The translations under genes were made by a program, and so were the position numbers. Shown here piece after piece: positions 10,001-18,308 of a stretch of 64,000 nt of DNA. How positions within the stretch are numbered: the stretch's first letter is position 1; each line of letters starts with the position of its first letter. The notes under the pieces are model-generated. The model was not told the DNA's origin, did not search any database, and saw only the letters and a list, made by a program, of their open reading frames with translations. The DNA comes from Flavobacterium sufflavum (GTDB lineage: Bacteria > Bacteroidota > Bacteroidia > Flavobacteriales > Flavobacteriaceae), in assembly GCF_004016525.1 (NCBI RefSeq), contig NZ_SACJ01000002.1:372001-436000 (forward strand), written 5' to 3'.

Positions 10001-13000
10001 TGTGGAGTATATCCAGTTTTGGGTTTTAGATCCTTATGTAGGAAACGGTAAAGCTGATGGAACAAATACGGGTAAAATCTATTTTAACTTAGGGGAAATT
10101 TCGGAAGACATCCTGAAAGATGGTAGAAAACAATATGAAAACGGACTTGGACCTGATCAGGTAAAAGTAAATCCACAGCCAATTTGGGGAGATGTTCCGG
10201 CATCACAATCATTGGTGTATGCTTTTGATGCAGATACAAATAACAGAAAGAATCAGGATGTTGGATTGGATGGTTTGTCTAATAATGCAGAGGCAACTAT
10301 TTATAATAATTTTGCTTCTGAACCAGACCCGGCAGCCGATGATTATACCTATTATCTTAATACTTCGGGAGGAGTAAAAGACCGCTATAAAAATTATAAC
10401 GGAGTGGATGGTAACTCAGCTGTTGATATTAATGACCCTAATCGTGGTGCTTCGACTGTTCCGGATGTTGAAGATATTAACAGAGACAATACCATGAATA
10501 CTATTAATGCTTATTATGAATACAGCGTTGATATGAAGCCGGGTATGCAAGTGGGACAAAATTATGTGACTGATGTTAGAGAAACTCAGGTAACCTTGCC
10601 TAATGGGGGGACAACTAATTCGAGATGGATTCAGTTTAAAATTCCGGTTTCACAACCTCAGAATACCATTGGGAATATTTCCGATTTTAGATCCATTCGT
10701 TTTATGCGAATGTTTATGACAGGATTTGAGGATGAAGTAACGGTGCGTTTTGGGGCTTTGGATTTAGTACGTGGTGAATGGAGAAGATATACAAACACAT
10801 TAGATCCTAATGATACCAATGTGGATGATGATAACACAGAATTAGCCGTTACGGCAGTAAATGTTCAGGAGAATGATGAAAGATGTCCTGTTAATTATAT
10901 CACTCCTCCAGGGGTTCAAAGAGAGCAGTTGTACAATAATAATACTTTGATTAATCAAAATGAACAATCGTTATCATTAAGAGTGGCTGGAGATGGTTTG
11001 GAGATTGCTGATTCCAGAGCGGTTTTTAAAAATGTGAGTGTAGACATGCGTCAGTTTAAAAAACTGAAGATGTTTTTACATGCCGAATCTTCAAAAGGAG
11101 AGATTCCATTAGAGGATAATCAGATGGTAGGTTTTATTCGATTTGGAAATGATTTTACTCAAAATTTCTATCAAATTGAGATTCCTTTAAAGGTAACCAA
11201 AACAACAGATGGTAATTGTAAATATACTGCTGAAGAGGTTTGGCCTGAAGCCAATGAAATCGATTTGTCTTTAGCTTTACTGACAAAATTAAAAATAGAA
11301 GCTATGGCGGTAGATGCCAGTACGCTGCCTTTGGATGGAATTTATTATAAAAATGAAGATGAGCTGGATGGTGGTTTAGCTAATAAAATCAATAAATTGA
11401 GATTAGGTATTAAAGGAAATCCAAATTTCGGGATGGTTCGTACCCTGATGGTGGGGATTAAAAGTAACGAAACGCACCAGGATCTTAAAGGGGAAGTTTG
11501 GTTTAATGAACTTCGTTTAGCTGAAATGGATAATCATGGTGGTATGGCGGCGGTGCTAAATGTAGATACAAACTTTGCCGATTTTGCAACCGTTTCTGCA
11601 ACCGGAAAAATTAGTACTGTAGGTTTTGGTACTATTGAACAAGGTCCAAATGAAAGAAGTCGTGAGGATATCCAACAATATAATATTGTGACCAATTTGA
11701 ACTTGGGCAAATTGTTGCCTAATAAATGGGGTGTTAATTTGCCTTTTAACTACAGTGTAGGAGAAGAGACTATAAAGCCGGAATATGATCCTTTTAATCA
11801 GGATATTAAATTAAAACAGCTTTTAAGTGAAACCGATGATGCCGACGAAAGAGCTAATTTAAGAAATCGTGCAATTGATTATACTAAGCGTACCAGTATT
11901 AATTTTATTGGAGTGAGAAAACAAAGAGGAGCAGAGCAAAAACCACACGTTTATGACCCTGAGAATTTTACTTTCTCCCAATCGTTTAATAAAGTAGAGC
12001 GACATGATTATGAAATTGAAGACTATCTTGACCAGCAAGCCAGTACTTCAGTTGATTATGCTTATACTTTCGATTCTAAAGCGGTGGAGCCTTTTAAGAA
12101 AACGAAGTTTATGAAGAAAAGTTCATATTGGAAGTTGTTGAGCGATTTTAACTTTAATTATTTGCCTTCTAATATTACGTTTAATACTAATATCAACAGA
12201 CAGTACAATCGTCAGCAGTTTAGACAAGTGGATAATGTTCCTGGGCTTGAATTAGATCCATTGTACCGAAGAAATTTTGGATTTAATTACAATTATGGAT
12301 TCAATTATAATTTGACTAAATCGTTGAAATTTAGTTATGCGGCTTCAACGAGCAATATTGTTAAGAATTATTTGGATCAAGACGATCAGCCTATAGCCGA
12401 TTTCTCAATTTGGGATAGTTATTGGGATATTGGAGATCCAAATAGGCATACCCAGCAAATTATTTTGAATTATGATATTCCTATCAATAAGATACCGCTA
12501 TTTAGTTTTGTAAAGGCGAATTATTCTTATACAGGAGATTATAGTTGGCAGAAATCGGCAAATGCCTTGTCTGAAATAGAAGTAGGTGGGTCAGCATATA
12601 ATTTAGGGAATACTGTTCAAAATGCTCGTACCAATACTTTGAATGCCAGTTTTAATATGGATATGTTGTACAAATATTTAGGCTTGTCCAAAAAACCAAA
12701 TGCAGTGGCAAAGACTCCCGCTGTAGCACCAAAACCAGGGCAAAAAATAACAAATGTAGCAGCTAAACCACAAGCGCAAAGCAACGAATTTGTAGATGGT
12801 TTGATGGGGGTTTTGACAAGTGTTAAGAATATTCAAATTAATTACACCGAAAACAGTGGTACTTTATTACCGGGATATACGCCTAGTATTGGATTCTTAG
12901 GTTCTTCCAGACCATCATTAGGATTTATTTTTGGTAGTCAGGATGATGTAAGATATGAAGCAGCCAAAAACGGTTGGTTGACTAATTACCAGGAATTCAG

Positions 13001-14222
13001 TCAAAATTATACTCAGGTTAGTAATAAAGTATTGAGAGCTACCGCTAATGTGGATTTATTCCCTGATTTGAAAATCGATTTGACAATGGATAGATCGCTT
13101 TCTTCAAATTATTCTGAGCAGTATGATGTGTCAGCCAATGGGACTTATAATTCGCGTTCTCCTTATAATTACGGAATGTTTTCTATTTCTACGGTGTTGA
13201 TTAAAACAGCATTTTCTACCAGCAATGAAAATTCTTCAGCGGCTTTTGATGATTTTAGAACCAATAGGCTTTTGGTTGCTAACCGATTGGCAACAGATCA
13301 TTACGGTGCTGTAGTGCCAAGATATGATGCTGCGGCTCTTCCGGCAGAAAATCCAAGTCTTCCTGAAACTGATTTGGCAAATCCTAATAACCCTGAGCGA
13401 AAAAGAATTATTAGTAATGATGGATATCCAATAGGTTTTGGAAAAAGTAATCAAGCCGTACTATTGCCGTCATTTATAGCGGCATACTCAGGAGCCGACG
13501 CTTCAAATGTATCGACGGGTATTTTTAGAAATTTCCCTATTCCTAACTGGACATTAAAATACAATGGATTGATGCGTTACGGATTGTTTAAAAAGAATTT
13601 CAAGCGATTTTCTTTGCAGCATAGTTATAGAGCGTCTTATACCATTAATCAGTATCGTTCTAATTTTAATTATGATGAAAATCCTTCAGGAACCGATGCC
13701 AGTGGCAATTTTTACAATAAAACAATTATGTCTAATGTGAATTTAGTGGAGCAATTTAGTCCGCTTGTTCGAATGGATTTTGAATTGAAAAATTCGTTAA
13801 AAGTGCTTACCGAAATTAAAAAAGACCGTGCTTTGTCAATGAGTTTTGATAATAATTTATTGACCGAAGTAAAAGGAGTTGAATACATAGTAGGTTTAGG
13901 CTATCGTTTTAAGAATGTAGTTTTTTCTTCAAGACTAGCCGATAATCCTACCGGAGTTATAAAAGGTGATATCAATGTCAAAGCCGATTTGTCGTATAGA
14001 AATAATCAAACCATAGTGCGTTATTTAGATTATGATAACAACCAATTGGCAGGTGGGCAAAATTTATGGTCTTTGAAAGTAACAGCTGATTATTCGTTCA
14101 GTAAAAATCTAACCGCTATTTTCTATTATGACCATTCGTTTTCTAAAGCAGTGATATCGACTTCGTTTCCTATAACTAATATTCGATCTGGATTTACACT
14201 TCGATATAATTTTGGGAATTAA
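7002..14222 (+). CDS. sprA: SprA, type IX secretion translocon / gliding motility protein
   Basis: A 2406-residue outer-membrane protein with a signal peptide (MHKICIFLAVLLCGFVSLAQ). Its size and content match SprA (Porphyromonas Sov), the very large 36-stranded barrel that forms the exit channel of the type IX secretion system and is needed for Flavobacterium gliding. Alternating aromatic and polar beta-strand patterns run to the C-terminus, which ends RSGFTLRYNFGN with an aromatic near the end as in outer-membrane barrels. A low-complexity Ala/Pro/Lys-rich linker occurs near residues 1893-1930. The frame is intact. The ruvA-sprA-gcvH-vanZ order agrees with known flavobacterial genomes. Confidence 0.96.
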   Translation: MHKICIFLAVLLCGFVSLAQVNEPVQDTTKREYSLGKVQIKDPKSILSAYTYDPKTDRYIYTSSVSGFSIKYPLILTPKEYENLVLKDSMRDYFKKKSDAIDGKKEGSEANKKDLLPRYYVKSGLFESIFGSNTIDVKPTGSVEMDMGVRYTKQDNPSFSPRNRSNLAFDFDQRISMSLMGKVGTRLNVNANYDTQSTFAFQNLLKLEYTPTEDDIIQKIEVGNVSMPLNSSLIRGAQSLFGVKAQLQFGKTTVTGVYSEQKSQTKTVVSQGGGTIQDFDIYALDYDNDRHFFLSQYFRNRYDTALKNYPFIDSRVQITRLEVWVTNKQTRLNTTSNNLRNVIALQDLGESQLTGLADNEVVVLDPSTGMFNNPTDSPSDNSNNKYDPEQIQSGTGLLNSNIREIATASSGFNRTVSEGQDYSKLENARKLTTNEYTFHPQLGYISLQQRLSNDEILAVAYEYTVGDQVYQVGEFGNDGVDATLVTGTPQSTQAVITQSLILKMLKSNLTNVKNPVWNLMMKNIYQIPGAYQIKQEDFRFNILYTDPSPLNYITPVTGSPFPSNPLPENKVAETPLLNVFNLDKLNYNNDRQIGGDGFFDFVSGLTMDTQNGRIIFTTKEPFGELLFDKLNDPNNPKNYDDPVGYNDNQRKYVFRSMYRNTQSGALQDSDKNKFLLRGRYKSSAGDGIPIGAYNVPQGSVVVTAGGRVLVEGVDYSVNYQLGRVQILDPSLQASNTPINVSLENNSIFGQQTRRFMGVNVEHKFSDNFTLGGTFLKMTEKPFTQKSSYGQESVNNTIFGFNTNFSTEVPFFTRLVNMLPNIDTDVPSNLSVRGEIAFLKPDTPKADQFNGESTLYVDDFEGSQSTIDMRSAYAWSLASTPEENTHSTYNFNAKSNDLTYGFKRAKLAWYTIDPIFYVQRPSGISTDDISLNSTRRVFSEELYPLTDIAQGQTQVINTLDLTYFPSERGPYNNNSSFGLTPKDNFGGIMRSLSSTNFEQGNVEYIQFWVLDPYVGNGKADGTNTGKIYFNLGEISEDILKDGRKQYENGLGPDQVKVNPQPIWGDVPASQSLVYAFDADTNNRKNQDVGLDGLSNNAEATIYNNFASEPDPAADDYTYYLNTSGGVKDRYKNYNGVDGNSAVDINDPNRGASTVPDVEDINRDNTMNTINAYYEYSVDMKPGMQVGQNYVTDVRETQVTLPNGGTTNSRWIQFKIPVSQPQNTIGNISDFRSIRFMRMFMTGFEDEVTVRFGALDLVRGEWRRYTNTLDPNDTNVDDDNTELAVTAVNVQENDERCPVNYITPPGVQREQLYNNNTLINQNEQSLSLRVAGDGLEIADSRAVFKNVSVDMRQFKKLKMFLHAESSKGEIPLEDNQMVGFIRFGNDFTQNFYQIEIPLKVTKTTDGNCKYTAEEVWPEANEIDLSLALLTKLKIEAMAVDASTLPLDGIYYKNEDELDGGLANKINKLRLGIKGNPNFGMVRTLMVGIKSNETHQDLKGEVWFNELRLAEMDNHGGMAAVLNVDTNFADFATVSATGKISTVGFGTIEQGPNERSREDIQQYNIVTNLNLGKLLPNKWGVNLPFNYSVGEETIKPEYDPFNQDIKLKQLLSETDDADERANLRNRAIDYTKRTSINFIGVRKQRGAEQKPHVYDPENFTFSQSFNKVERHDYEIEDYLDQQASTSVDYAYTFDSKAVEPFKKTKFMKKSSYWKLLSDFNFNYLPSNITFNTNINRQYNRQQFRQVDNVPGLELDPLYRRNFGFNYNYGFNYNLTKSLKFSYAASTSNIVKNYLDQDDQPIADFSIWDSYWDIGDPNRHTQQIILNYDIPINKIPLFSFVKANYSYTGDYSWQKSANALSEIEVGGSAYNLGNTVQNARTNTLNASFNMDMLYKYLGLSKKPNAVAKTPAVAPKPGQKITNVAAKPQAQSNEFVDGLMGVLTSVKNIQINYTENSGTLLPGYTPSIGFLGSSRPSLGFIFGSQDDVRYEAAKNGWLTNYQEFSQNYTQVSNKVLRATANVDLFPDLKIDLTMDRSLSSNYSEQYDVSANGTYNSRSPYNYGMFSISTVLIKTAFSTSNENSSAAFDDFRTNRLLVANRLATDHYGAVVPRYDAAALPAENPSLPETDLANPNNPERKRIISNDGYPIGFGKSNQAVLLPSFIAAYSGADASNVSTGIFRNFPIPNWTLKYNGLMRYGLFKKNFKRFSLQHSYRASYTINQYRSNFNYDENPSGTDASGNFYNKTIMSNVNLVEQFSPLVRMDFELKNSLKVLTEIKKDRALSMSFDNNLLTEVKGVEYIVGLGYRFKNVVFSSRLADNPTGVIKGDINVKADLSYRNNQTIVRYLDYDNNQLAGGQNLWSLKVTADYSFSKNLTAIFYYDHSFSKAVISTSFPITNIRSGFTLRYNFGN

Positions 14223-14259
14223 TTTCTTGAATCTCGATAAGATTTAATTCGAAGATTGT

Positions 14260-14267
14260 TACATTTG
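14260..14267 (+). promoter_or_regulatory. Candidate -7 box upstream of gcvH
   Basis: TACATTTG fits TAnnTTTG, 39 bases ahead of the gcvH start; no well-spaced TTG -33 element is seen. Confidence 0.4.
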
Positions 14268-14305
14268 CCAAAAAAAACAATTATCATATATCAATTACTA
14301 TTATT

Positions 14306-14686
14306 ATGAGTATACCAGCAAATTTAAAGTACACTAAAGATCATGAATGGGTAAATTTAGAAGGAGATATTGCAACAGTAGGAATTACACATTTTGCTCA
14401 AAAAGAATTGGGTGATATTGTCTATGTTGAAGTGGAAACTTTAGATCAAACACTTGAAAAAGATGAAGTTTTTGGTACTGTTGAAGCAGTAAAAACAGTG
14501 TCTGATTTGTTTCTTCCTTTATCTGGAGAAATTATCGAATTCAATACTGGATTGGAAGATGCTCCTGAATTAGTAAATTCAGATCCTTATGGTGCTGGAT
14601 GGATGATAAAAATTAAAGTTTCAGATTTAGCTGAATTTGATACTTTATTAACTGCTGAAGGCTACAAAGAACTTATTGGTGCTTAA
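14306..14686 (+). CDS. gcvH: Glycine cleavage system H protein
   Basis: A 126-residue lipoyl carrier. The lipoylated lysine is K63 in [12 protein letters not shown], and the start YTKDHEWV is typical. It shuttles the aminomethyl group between the P, T and L proteins of the glycine cleavage complex in the cytoplasm. The other gcv genes are not in the window. The downstream VanZ-like gene overlaps its 3' end by 8-11 bases. Confidence 0.97.
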   Translation: MSIPANLKYTKDHEWVNLEGDIATVGITHFAQKELGDIVYVEVETLDQTLEKDEVFGTVEAVKTVSDLFLPLSGEIIEFNTGLEDAPELVNSDPYGAGWMIKIKVSDLAEFDTLLTAEGYKELIGA

Positions 14687-15068
14687 GAAAATTTGTTTAG
14701 GAGCCGCTTTATCTTGGACAGGAATTATTTTGTATTTGTGTTTAATTAAGGCAAGTAATCTCCCTAGCGTAGATATTGTCTACCTTGATAAATTTGTTCA
14801 TGCTTTTTTCCATTTTGTTTTTAGTCTATTGTGGTTTTTAGTACTTCGATTTTATTATAAAAATCAAAGTAGTACAAAGCTTTTAGGGATCGTTTTTTTT
14901 ATCTCTTTATCTTTTGGGATTACAATAGAACTATTTCAGGCATTTTTTACTGTTTCCAGAAATGGAGATGTAATAGATGTTTTATCTAATACAACGGGTG
15001 CTTTATTAGCGATTTTAGTTCTTACGTTTTTAAATAAAAATAACTTTTTAAATAAAATACCAAAATAA
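14676..15068 (+). CDS. VanZ-like family membrane protein
   Basis: A small membrane protein of about 130 residues with four predicted helices and the VanZ-like features [17 protein letters not shown] and [13 protein letters not shown]...[18 protein letters not shown]. The function of this group is not established; VanZ itself affects teicoplanin susceptibility. The start is TTG at 14676 or GTG at 14679, both overlapping gcvH, so translation is probably coupled. A terminator follows at 15074. Confidence 0.85.
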   Translation: MVLKKICLGAALSWTGIILYLCLIKASNLPSVDIVYLDKFVHAFFHFVFSLLWFLVLRFYYKNQSSTKLLGIVFFISLSFGITIELFQAFFTVSRNGDVIDVLSNTTGALLAILVLTFLNKNNFLNKIPK

Positions 15069-15073
15069 TTAAG

Positions 15074-15098
15074 AATCCTGCTTCGGCGGGATTTTTTA
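15074..15098 (+). terminator. Terminator after gcvH-vanZ
   Basis: The stem AATCCTGC/GCGGGATT (one G-T pair) has a TTCG tetraloop and is followed by T5. Confidence 0.85.
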
Positions 15099-15196
15099 TT
15101 GTTATTGCAAAAAGCAGGAATAACTTTGATAATAATTAACAATACATTAATAGCCAAAACTAATTTTGGAATGGTGTTTTGTTAGTTTTTAATTTC

Positions 15197-15204
15197 TAAA
15201 TTTG
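15197..15204 (+). promoter_or_regulatory. Candidate -7 box of trxA
   Basis: TAAATTTG matches TAnnTTTG, 57 bases before the trxA ATG. A TTG lies at 15179-15181 but with a 15-base spacer, shorter than usual. Confidence 0.45.
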
Positions 15205-15260
15205 CAGAGTGTTTAAGGAATTAAAGACTTTATATTTATAAATTTTTAAATAAAAAAAAT

Positions 15261-15578
15261 ATGGCATTAGCAATAACAGACGCTACTTTTGAAGAAGTAG
15301 TATTGAAATCAGATAAACCAGTTATGGTAGATTTTTGGGCAGCATGGTGTGGGCCTTGTAGAATGGTTGGTCCAATCATTGACGAATTAAGTTCTGAATA
15401 CGACGGAAAAGTAGTAGTAGGAAAAGTTGATGTTGATGCAAACCAGGAATTTGCTGCAAAATACGGAGTGAGAAACATACCTACAGTGTTGGTTTTTCAT
15501 AACGGAGAAGTCGTAGGAAAACAAGTAGGAGTTGCTCCGAAACAAACTTACGCAGATAGTTTAGACGCTTTGTTGTAA
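15261..15578 (+). CDS. trxA: Thioredoxin
   Basis: A 105-residue classic thioredoxin with the active site W-C-G-P-C (C30 and C33) and the cis-Pro loop RNIPTVLVF. It reduces protein disulfides in the cytoplasm. The gene is monocistronic between its own -7 box and two tandem terminators. Confidence 0.97.
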   Translation: MALAITDATFEEVVLKSDKPVMVDFWAAWCGPCRMVGPIIDELSSEYDGKVVVGKVDVDANQEFAAKYGVRNIPTVLVFHNGEVVGKQVGVAPKQTYADSLDALL

Positions 15579-15600
15579 TCGTAAGATTATGATTTATATG

Positions 15601-15680
15601 AAAAAAAGGTTTGGCGAGAGTCAAGCCTTTTTTTGTGGGATTAATTAAAACCGGCAGCTTTTTAAAAGCTGTCGGTTTTT
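15601..15680 (+). terminator. Two consecutive terminators after trxA
   Basis: The first hairpin (15601-15634) pairs AAAGGTTTG with CAAGCCTTT before T-rich DNA. The second (about 15647-15678) pairs AACCGGCAGCTTTT with AAAAGCTGTCGGTT (one G-T pair), followed by T-rich sequence. Such doubling suggests strong insulation of trxA from the DUF58 gene. Confidence 0.75.
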
Positions 15681-15701
15681 CTTTTTTATTATCTTTGAGA
15701 G

Positions 15702-16628
15702 ATGAAGATTGAATCTCAAATAGGAAAAATTTCCAGTTTTCAGCATTTGGAGTTATTGGCAAACCAAGTGGTGGAAGGTTTTATTTCGGGTATGCACAAA
15801 AGCCCATTTCATGGTTTTTCGGCTGAATTTGCTGAGCATAAGGTGTATAATACAGGCGAAAGTACGAAGCATATCGATTGGAAATTGTTTGCCAAAACAG
15901 ATCGGTTGTACACCAAGCAGTTTGAAGAAGAAACTAATTTGCGTTGTCATATTATTATCGATAATTCTTCGTCGATGCATTATCCAAAATTAAATGGGAA
16001 TCAGAATTTTTATGAAAACAAAATAGGGTTTTCTGTTTTGGCTTCGGCTGTTTTAATGAATCTTTTAAAGAAACAACGTGATGCAGTAGGGCTAAGTGTA
16101 TTTTCGAATACTTATGAGTACTATGCGCCCGAAAAAGGTAGTGATCGTCATCACAGAATGGTGTTAAATGCTCTGGAGAATTTATTAAAAGAACCGCTTG
16201 TTAGTAAAAGTACCGATACGATTACTTTTTTACATCAGATAGCCGAGAAGATTCACCGTCGTTCGATGATTGTTCTATTTACTGATATGTTTCAAACTGG
16301 AGAGGAAGAACGATTGTTGAGTGCATTACAACATCTAAAATACAATAAGCATAAAGTGGTTTTGTTTCATGTAGTAGATGGAAAAACAGAACTTAATTTT
16401 GATTTTGATAATGCGCCCCGGAAATTTATTGATGTAGAAACTAAGGAAGAAATAGTTGTTTTTGCTGATAATGTCAAAGAAGAATATGAAAAACAAGCCT
16501 CTTTGTATTTTAAAAAGCTCGCTTTAAGTTGTGCTCAAAACAAAATTAAGTACGTTCCGGTAAGTGTAAGGGAAAATTTTGAAAAAATAATGCTAACTTA
16601 TTTGGTTGAAAAACAAAACTTTGGATGA
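15702..16628 (+). CDS. DUF58 domain protein (vWA-like fold)
   Basis: A 308-residue soluble protein with the DUF58 block GESTKHIDWKLFAKTDRLYTKQFEEETNL (written here in part) near residues 52-80, followed by a MIDAS-like IIIDNSSSM motif that is typical of von Willebrand A folds. DUF58 proteins usually sit next to MoxR AAA ATPases in Bacteroidetes; here no MoxR gene adjoins it. A chaperone or membrane-complex assembly role is usually suggested, without proof. Confidence 0.9.
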   Translation: MKIESQIGKISSFQHLELLANQVVEGFISGMHKSPFHGFSAEFAEHKVYNTGESTKHIDWKLFAKTDRLYTKQFEEETNLRCHIIIDNSSSMHYPKLNGNQNFYENKIGFSVLASAVLMNLLKKQRDAVGLSVFSNTYEYYAPEKGSDRHHRMVLNALENLLKEPLVSKSTDTITFLHQIAEKIHRRSMIVLFTDMFQTGEEERLLSALQHLKYNKHKVVLFHVVDGKTELNFDFDNAPRKFIDVETKEEIVVFADNVKEEYEKQASLYFKKLALSCAQNKIKYVPVSVRENFEKIMLTYLVEKQNFG

Positions 16629-16666
16629 TAGTCGTGAAAATATATTATTATTTTTAGCAAAAACGC

Positions 16667-16696
16667 TTGTGTAAACAGAAATCTATTGTATCTTTG
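16667..16696 (+). promoter_or_regulatory. Promoter of first tRNA-Asp
   Basis: TTG at 16667-16669, a 19-base spacer and TATCTTTG at 16689-16696 are a full match to the flavobacterial consensus. The -7 box ends 18 bases before the tRNA. Confidence 0.8.
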
Positions 16697-16714
16697 CCAC
16701 CGCAATAAAGCAGA

Positions 16715-16788
16715 GGTTTGGTAGTTCAGTTGGTTAGAATACATGCCTGTCACGCATGGGGTCGCGGGTTCGAGTCCCGTCCAGACCG
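16715..16788 (+). tRNA. tRNA-Asp (GTC), copy 1
   Basis: The acceptor GGTTTGG pairs with CCAGACC (one T-G). The anticodon stem CATGC/GCATG encloses the loop CTGTCAC with anticodon GTC, and the T arm contains GGTTCGAGTCC. The discriminator is G and the CCA is not fully encoded. A 90-base block (16701-16790) is identical to the one at 17026-17115. Confidence 0.97.
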
Positions 16789-16798
16789 CAATATTGGG

Positions 16799-16830
16799 AA
16801 AGCCTTTCGTAACTGAAAGGCTTTTTTTTC
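16799..16830 (+). terminator. Terminator of tRNA-Asp copy 1
   Basis: AAGCCTTTC/GAAAGGCTT hairpin followed by seven or more T. Confidence 0.85.
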
Positions 16831-16908
16831 CACTATACGGTATCTAAAGCTAGTTGTGTTGTTTGGTTAGCCTTTGTAACGCTAACCGTGGTTTAGTAGT
16901 TAGACCAA

Positions 16909-16945
16909 TGAAAAGCTTTTCACTTAATTGTGAATGGCTTTTTTG
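16909..16945 (+). terminator. Terminator-like hairpin between the two tRNA-Asp genes
   Basis: AAGC-TTTTCAC and GTGAA-TGGCTT pair imperfectly and are followed by TTTTT. No gene ends here, so this may be a leftover of a lost tRNA unit in the array; just upstream lies another hairpin, GGTTAGC/GCTAACC at about 16865-16888. Confidence 0.5.
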
Positions 16946-16989
16946 ATTTTAAGGCATAATTTATTTTGAAATACTTTTTTAAATTCTTC

Positions 16990-17021
16990 TTGTTTTTAAA
17001 TAAAATTATATTGTATATTTG
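16990..17021 (+). promoter_or_regulatory. Promoter of second tRNA-Asp
   Basis: TTG at 16990-16992, a 21-base spacer and TATATTTG at 17014-17021; this is the same position relative to the tRNA as in copy 1 but with diverged sequence. Confidence 0.75.
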
Positions 17022-17039
17022 CACTCGCAATAAAGCAGA

Positions 17040-17113
17040 GGTTTGGTAGTTCAGTTGGTTAGAATACATGCCTGTCACGCATGGGGTCGCGGGTTCGAGT
17101 CCCGTCCAGACCG
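17040..17113 (+). tRNA. tRNA-Asp (GTC), copy 2
   Basis: Base-for-base identical to the copy at 16715-16788, including 14 bases upstream. The promoter and terminator regions outside that block differ, so the identity is confined to the gene. Confidence 0.97.
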
Positions 17114-17121
17114 CAAATTTG

Positions 17122-17156
17122 CAAGAAGCCTTTCTTAACGGAAAGGCTTTTTTTAT
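17122..17156 (+). terminator. Terminator of tRNA-Asp copy 2
   Basis: AAGCCTTTC and GAAAGGCTT pair around a short loop, followed by T6. The stem matches the first tRNA terminator. Confidence 0.8.
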
Positions 17157-17170
17157 TGATAAATTTTAGT

Positions 17171-17674
17171 TTAGTTAAAGAGGAGTGCTTTATACTCCCA
17201 AATAATTGAAATGAATATCCCGAAGTAAATCACGCAAAGCATAAATTGTATAAAGCTGGAAGCTAAAATTCCTAAAACAGATCCAGTGGCAGCCCTTAAT
17301 GCTTGTTTTATATTTTTAGTATCAAAAACTAATTCTCCAATTAACGCACCTGTAAACGGACCAATTATAAAGCCTAATGGAATCGGGGCCAATAATCCAA
17401 TAACAAGTCCAATATTTGTTCCCCAAATTCCAGCCTTACTGCCTCCAAATCGTTGAGTCCCTTTAGCTGGTAGAATATAATTGGCAATAGAAAAAAGAAT
17501 GACGACTAAAAATGTTGTTCCTAAAACCCAGTAATTAACTGGAATTGCATTTGTAAAATAAAGTAACACTATTCCTAACCAGCACAAACTAATACCCGGT
17601 AATACCGGTAAAAAACTGCCTAGAATTCCAATTAACATACAAGCTAAACCAAGAATTAAAAGTAAAATATCCAT
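17171..17674 (-). CDS. DUF456 family membrane protein
   Basis: A 167-residue protein with about five membrane helices and Gly/Pro-rich turns (GILGSFLPVLPGISLCWLG at the N-terminus, and IPLGFIIGPFTGALIGEL) that mark DUF456. No biochemical role is known. It is transcribed toward the tRNA-Asp terminator and divergently from the lipoprotein gene at 17801. Confidence 0.85.
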   Translation of the reverse strand: MDILLLILGLACMLIGILGSFLPVLPGISLCWLGIVLLYFTNAIPVNYWVLGTTFLVVILFSIANYILPAKGTQRFGGSKAGIWGTNIGLVIGLLAPIPLGFIIGPFTGALIGELVFDTKNIKQALRAATGSVLGILASSFIQFMLCVIYFGIFISIIWEYKALLFN

Positions 17675-17800
17675 AAATTAATTTTTGCTAATTTTGAAAA
17701 AATAAATAATAGAAAGTTATGAAGATTATTTATTTTCCAAAGCATCTCAAAAAAATAATTGTATTTTTATAAAATATTGGTCGAATTCAAAAACAAAACC

Positions 17801-18277
17801 TTGAAGCATTATTACTTTTTTTTACTCTTTGTTATATTTAATTCCTGTCAATACTTCGAAAAACAAGTACCGTCAGAGAAAGAATTATTGCAAAAGGAAT
17901 TGAAAGCCATTAACTGGAAAGAGGTTGACGAATATCCTTCGTTTGTGGATTGTGATAAATTAGAAGAAAAAACACAGCGTCAACAATGCTTTTTTGATTA
18001 TTTAACCCAACTCATACAGGAAAAATTAAAAGTAGATACACTTTCGGTTTTGTATCCTGAACTCGATACCATCGAAGTAAAAGTGACTGTTTTTCCTAAT
18101 TCTAAAATGCAATTCGAGCCTCAATTTCCTAAAGATTCGGTTGCTTATGATACTATTAAAATCGACAGTATTCTGCACGCCCGATTGGTGAATTTTCCAA
18201 AAGTAAACCCAGCCATCAAACAAGGCATTCCTGTAAAAACCCAATTTATTCTTCCTGTAATTATTAAAGTGGAGTAA
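17801..18277 (+). CDS. Hypothetical lipoprotein
   Basis: The frame is open from a TTG at 17759, but starting at the TTG at 17801 gives MKHYYFFLLFVIFNSCQYFE, a clean lipoprotein signal with lipobox FNSC, so I prefer it (158 residues). The mature part is charged and rich in Glu and Lys, with two cysteines in YPSFVDCDKLEE...QQCFFDY. Conserved-looking segments such as FPKVNPAIKQGIPVKTQF near the C-terminus suggest a Bacteroidetes-specific family; no function is recognised. An ATG-started 17-codon frame (17719-17772) overlaps the upstream region in another phase. Confidence 0.65.
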   Translation: MKHYYFFLLFVIFNSCQYFEKQVPSEKELLQKELKAINWKEVDEYPSFVDCDKLEEKTQRQQCFFDYLTQLIQEKLKVDTLSVLYPELDTIEVKVTVFPNSKMQFEPQFPKDSVAYDTIKIDSILHARLVNFPKVNPAIKQGIPVKTQFILPVIIKVE

Positions 18278-18280
18278 TGT

Positions 18281-18300
18281 TTCCCCTGAGCCTAGTCGAA
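18281..18300. repeat. Dispersed CCCTGAGCCTAGTCGAAGGG-type palindrome
   Basis: CCCCTGAGCCTAGTCGAAGG lies just after the lipoprotein stop. Near-palindromic pieces of this form (CTGAG..GTCGAAGG) recur between genes in many flavobacterial genomes; that statement is from general knowledge. Confidence 0.5.
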
Positions 18301-18308
18301 GGGAGGAG

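Noticed and set aside
16850..16910. Possible decayed tRNA between the two tRNA-Asp genes
   Set aside because: GGTTAGC/GCTAACC and GGTTTAGTAGTTAGACC form hairpins but no cloverleaf or anticodon arm can be drawn.
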